DNA of 64,000 nucleotides, from contig BLAL01000302.1 in assembly GCA_015698045.1 (NCBI GenBank), forward strand, positions 1 to 64,000, written 5' to 3'. Positions within the stretch are counted from its first letter, which is position 1. Every line of letters begins with the position of its first letter. The stretch comes from Rhizophagus clarus. Taxonomy: Eukaryota; Glomeromycota; Glomeromycetes; Glomerales; Glomeraceae. The translations under genes were made by a program, and so were the position numbers. This document shows, piece after piece, positions 59,464 to 64,000 of the stretch. The notes under the pieces were generated by a model. The model was not told the DNA's origin and searched no databases. It saw only the letters and a list, made by a program, of their open reading frames with translations.

Positions 59464-60785
59464 TTTTTAATATTATTATGAAATAAAAAAAAAATATTAT
59501 AAAATCGAGTAATTGAGAGTAATTGATTTAATTAGAGAAAGAAAGTATTTTAAAATGAGTGAAATGGCGAACAGGCTCCATATTTATAATAAATTTTATT
59601 ATTATTTCTTGAACTCCATATTACGATTCTGTATAGATCTTAATGTAATCATCTTTAGATCCTACATATATTACGCATATTTTTTTGATTACACCATTTA
59701 TTAATTTATTCAAAGCATGCCTTAAAAATATAATTTTCTTGGACCTTATAATAATTCATAAAAATTTTACCCAAATTTTTATGATCTTAATGTAATCATA
59801 GATCCTGCATATCATTTGCGTATAGATATTTTATTACATTATTACAAAAAATAGGGTTAAGTGTTTGTTTCATTATAGTTATCTTTGCTAATTGATGATT
59901 GCTATTCGAAGTTCTATAACAATGAGCAATAAGGAGGACGATTCAAAGAATAGGTACGCTAATTTTGCATAGCAAATAAAAAAATAATTTTTTATTGTGG
60001 TAATTTAGTTATTATCAAGTTTAACAAAGTAAGATTGAATATTTGTTAGATATTCAAATATTATTGGACGTGATTCGAATATATCATGTGATTTGAATAC
60101 TCGTTACGTTCTTCAGATTTAGAAAAATTATTTAAGTCAATAAATTCAGATTTTAGGTACAATTTATAAAAAAGAAATATTATTTTTAATAAGGTTGGCC
60201 ACAAGTATATCAGCAATAGAAAATATTTTATATCAATAAAAAAAATATATTTTTTTTTTATTATAAATCAACTCACTAACTGTATACAAATCGATAAAAG
60301 TAATTCTTAATTTTCTTACATAATCCCAAGTGTGAAATTGTGAATACAGATAAGAAGACAATCGGTGGTCTTAAATGAATTGTTAAAAAAAAAAGAATAT
60401 GATCACATAAAATTTTTTTTTTAAAAAGAAATTCTTCTCACCGCTACCTTACCACATAAAAATTCTTTGCCGATTTGTATATTACATTATAATTAAAAAA
60501 ATTGTACATCAATATCGGCATCAGAACATCAATATATACTGATAATTAGAACTTAATTCGAACTTAATTTACTCCGTTTTGAGAATACTGTAAATAATTG
60601 GCTAATGACCTGGTACAGATATGTAACAAAATCGGCATTGATTTTAACTGAATTGATCAACTATTTTGCTTTTTTTTGGGGGTTTTTTTTTTATTGACAC
60701 ACTGATAATATAAAGGTATTTATAATTTAAAGCTTTAATTGAATCATAAAATTCTAAATTAAGATATCTTAAATTTTTTATAAAG
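59464..60785. other. Intergenic, nothing recognised
   Basis: A+T-rich sequence between the divergent Myb/SANT-like gene and the right transposase. A 63-codon ORF at 59513 is Tyr/Phe/Ile-rich and unconvincing. No TIR pair was found. Confidence 0.5.
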
Positions 60786-63700
60786 ATGAGAAGACGATTT
60801 AATCATATCGAACCAATAAAACCAATTTGAATTCGAAATCAGTTTTCCTACAGCAACCCTAATGAGACAACAGAATCTGACGAGAGAGTAGCAATACTTT
60901 CACCCGTACGTTCACCTGATAATGATAATGAAGATATGGACTTTCAATATGATTATGAAGATGGTAATTTAAGTTTTCAAGACAATAATGATGATGATAA
61001 TGCATATGATTCAATTAATCCTCAACACTACAATGATGAGATGATATTTTCGCAAGATGATATAAATTCATCAGATATTGAAGAGGAAGAAGAAAGTGAC
61101 AACGATTACAATAGCGAAGAGGAGGAAGTAGATGATAATGAAATCAATGATGAAGAGGAGGAAGGGGAAGGTAACAATGATGATAATGAAGTGGAAGAGG
61201 AACGTAATAATGATGAAGAGGAACGTAATGGCGAAGAGGAAGAAATACATCAAATTATTGAAGCTTTGGATAAAGACGAGATACCATCCTGTGATGGTGA
61301 ATTTGCACTGTACTTTAATAATTATACGGCTACGGCACTATTTTGTTGGCTTCAGAAGCGTAATGTTTCTACGAAAGCATATGAAGATCTTGTCAATATC
61401 ATTCATAATCCTCAATTTGAGCCTACCCATGTAATAAAAAATATCCGAAGATTTCAATTATTGAGGAAACGTTTTCTTCTCCTACCAATAACAACAAAGT
61501 CTATTAAAATTTTACCAAAAAAAACTCCGTCAACTTCATGAGGATCAAAACTTTCCTATCAACTTTCAATTAGTGAAATTATATGGCGTGTTCTGAATAA
61601 TCCGATGCTAAAGAAGCATATGTATTTTAGACCTGGTATTGATTCTGAAAAAAAATCAGAATTTTGGCATGGAAACTTATGGGGTGAATCACCACTTTTT
61701 GGACAACATGAAATATTAATATCAGAAGGTAATAAAATAATGTATTTTGATACAATTATGATTTATTAACATTGATTATTTACTTTTAATAAAATAGTTT
61801 TGTACCGATCTGGTGATTTTATCTACTACCAAGATAATGGCCAAAAAAAACTTGGAAGATTGAGAGTAATTTTGAAAAATGATGAATATTATAAGTTACG
61901 AGTTCAAAAAATCCTGAATTATAATGATTTACCTGGAAATTTAAAAGAATTATCAAGACAACGTCGTTCTATTACTGGAGAAGTATGGTTACAGGACGAA
62001 CCATTTCTAACCATAATGACCTCTCAAATTTTAGAGAAAGCGGCTATAATGATGACGTTTCAGCATCAAAATATTCCCAAAGATTCATTACGGATTAGCA
62101 AAATAATTTATAAATGCAATGACCATTGGTGTGTTCAGGACGTAAAGTTTTCATACTTACACCCATCTGATTACATTTCTATTAGAAACCCACCATCGTC
62201 ATCTATGCCAGTTTATAAGTTATTTTTAGATCTTTATTATGATGATTTTGGTACATTTAGAAATGTATATCACTCTTTAGGTGGCGTCTATATACAGTTT
62301 GGCAATATGCCAACACATCAAAGAAAGCTAATCAAAAATCATTTTGTTCTCGAGTTTGTACCGTTTGGCGGAAATTTTAACGAATTCATGGTACCTTTCG
62401 TTTCAGAAATAAAAGATTTTGAGAAAGGGAAGATAATGACTGTTCAAGGACAAGATGCATGGGTAATTGCCGGTTTGGGCATTGTCACAGCAGATCTACC
62501 CCAAGGTAACGACTTGGCAGGAGTAATGAGGTATCCTCAATTTAATCAATAATTTTAATAACATTATTTTGTAACAATTATTAAAATTTTTTAAAATGAA
62601 TTTAGACATAATGCAAATAAAGGTTGTCGTACCTGTAAAATTGATAAAGGATCATGGAGTGCTTATAATCAGGATATTATAACAACATTACGTTATCATC
62701 ATATTACAGATGAAGAAATTTCAAAAATTTCTCATGAATCTGTAGTTTCAAGAAGAGACTAACTTTGTACAGAATATGGTTTACGATCATCGTCTAGTAT
62801 TTTAGATAAATTAAAGTGGAAAAAACATCTACAGACTCTGCAGGACGTTTATCATGCCACCGCGGGAAAGATTGGACGGCTGTTAAAATTAACTTGTGAA
62901 TTATTTTCACGAGAAGGAGAAGATGATTTTATCAAAATTTGGAAAAATTTTGAAATCCCAAAAAAGTGGTCTCGTTTACCTAATCCTATTTCTCATTACA
63001 ATAGTTTTATGATGTCCGATCTACTTAGATTAGCTATGATTATGCCATTTTTACTAAATCAGTTTTTAAAAGAATCAAGTCTCAAGCGTAATGAAGCAGT
63101 TACCATTCAACAAAGAATTAATGCATCTCGAATTAGCTTAGTACCAAAAAATATTATAGCTTGTTGGGTACATGTTGCAAAAACTATGAGAACAGTATTT
63201 AATAGGGAATTTACGTCAGATAGCTATGAGGAATTACAGCAATGTCTTGAAGAAGAGTTTTCAATCCTTCCAAAGGTATAATTATGAACTTGAAATTCAG
63301 AATATGGAAATAATTTTTAAATAATTAATATTATTTTATTTTTTTATAGGTTTTTGTTAGTTTTGTTAATTTACCGAATATACACGTTAATATGCATCTT
63401 TTGATGCATGCTAAAACCTTTGGGACACTTACTAATACCCAAGTGGGTATAAAAGAAATGGTTCATCATATATTTAAAGGAATGGTACCAAAGACTAATT
63501 GCAAAAACATAGATTTGGATTTATTAAAACGTTACAATACTCTATTTGCAATTCAACATTTAGCAGATGGTGGTATAGATCCAAGATTTAATAGATCTTG
63601 TACTGGATTTACAAATTCAAATTTTGGCCAATTATTTCTGAACTGGTATGTTACAGAGGATAAATATTCAATTGAAGAACAAGCTCAAGATAATGATGAC

Positions 63701-64000
63701 ACAAAAGGTAAGATAGTAGTAATAGTATAATATAATATAATATATACTTTATATTTATTTTTTCACATGTATCTGATCTTTATTTTAGTTGTTTCACCGG
63801 TAAATTTTATTTCCAATATTTCCTTAAAAAAAAGAATGTCAAAGCAGGAACGTGATTCACTTCTCTTAACTTTGCATAATTTTAAAACTGAGTTGTTTTT
63901 ATCTTATGTGGATATGAAATTTGAGGCAGCACTTATGAATGTTTCAATTAGTTGGTACAAATTGGCATCATATACATTTGAAGAAGAAAGTGGTATCCTT
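60786..64000 (+). pseudogene. Plavaka/CACTA-like transposase (right copy, runs off edge)
   Basis: From ATG 60786: acidic N-terminus, then GEFALYFNNYTATALFCW, WHGNLWGESPLFG, intron 61729-61797, LYRSGDFIYYQD, GRLRVILK, the catalytic-type segment LFLDLYYDDFGTFRNVYHSL, VADLPQGN-like text and a CRTCKID motif across intron 62531-62605. Then come LTCELFSREGEDDF, CWVHVAKTM, intron 63276-63349, HVNMHLLMHAKTF, GIKEMVHHIFKGM and YNTLFAIQHLADGG, intron 63708-63788, and a further exon to the window end. YDDF...Y, ADLP and the CxxC pair resemble Tnp2-type CACTA/Plavaka transposases. In-frame stops at 60828-60830 (TGA), 61539-61541 (TGA) and 62760-62762 (TAA) make it inactive as it stands, though the later half is well preserved. 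It is homologous to the left copy at 1-3301. Confidence 0.75.

Noticed and set aside
62531..62605. A fourth U12-type intron (GTATCCTC) in the right transposase
   Set aside because: One mismatch in the 5' site and no convincing TTCCTTRAC branch site; the gene is also decayed, so the call is not supported.

Overview
The window looks like nuclear DNA of an arbuscular mycorrhizal fungus (Glomeromycotina, most like Rhizophagus). This rests on the extreme A+T content, short phase-consistent introns in fungal housekeeping genes, relics of LINEs ending in a TTTTGACTAAAA-type tail, Plavaka/CACTA-like and Harbinger relics, and many small TIR elements. It is an inference from sequence style and remembered families, not from a search.

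Layout. 1-9.5 kb: a decayed Plavaka-like transposase (minus strand) interrupted by a TIR element, a decayed multi-exon gene of unknown family, a ~179-bp satellite and other tandem repeats. 9.6-14.8 kb: two intact-looking genes, a 567-residue protein with an N-terminal 10-residue repeat and an RG-rich tail, and an intronless Rad5/HLTF-type SNF2 ATPase with an embedded RING; a hAT-like MITE lies between them. 14.8-28.2 kb: gene-poor, with a GATATC-rich satellite, a 1.4-kb polypurine block, hairpin-bearing satellites and two dead LINE copies with nested elements.

28.3-37.3 kb is a compact conserved core of four housekeeping genes: a Brl1/Brr6 nuclear envelope protein (+), SRP68 (-), a Rab8/Sec4-type GTPase (-) and a Hog1/Sty1-type MAP kinase (+). 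I rebuilt all four exon by exon; every splice phase closes and each encodes a protein of the expected size. Three of these genes carry an intron with U12-type (minor spliceosome) signals: an AT-AC intron in the Brl1/Brr6 gene and GTATCCTT introns in SRP68 and the Rab gene. They lie within about 5 kb and are the most interesting signal in the window.

37.3-54.6 kb is again very A+T-rich: three TIR elements (two with exact 8-bp target duplications), more blocks of the hairpin satellite in both orientations, and a truncated Harbinger element (SANT/Myb-like gene facing a transposase C-terminus). 54.8-64 kb holds a second copy of the unknown multi-exon gene, whose last intron appears to carry two Mutator-like MITEs, a Myb/SANT-like gene with an arginine-rich second exon, and another Plavaka-like transposase running off the right edge. 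Both Plavaka copies and both copies of the unknown gene carry nonsense codons or frameshifts.
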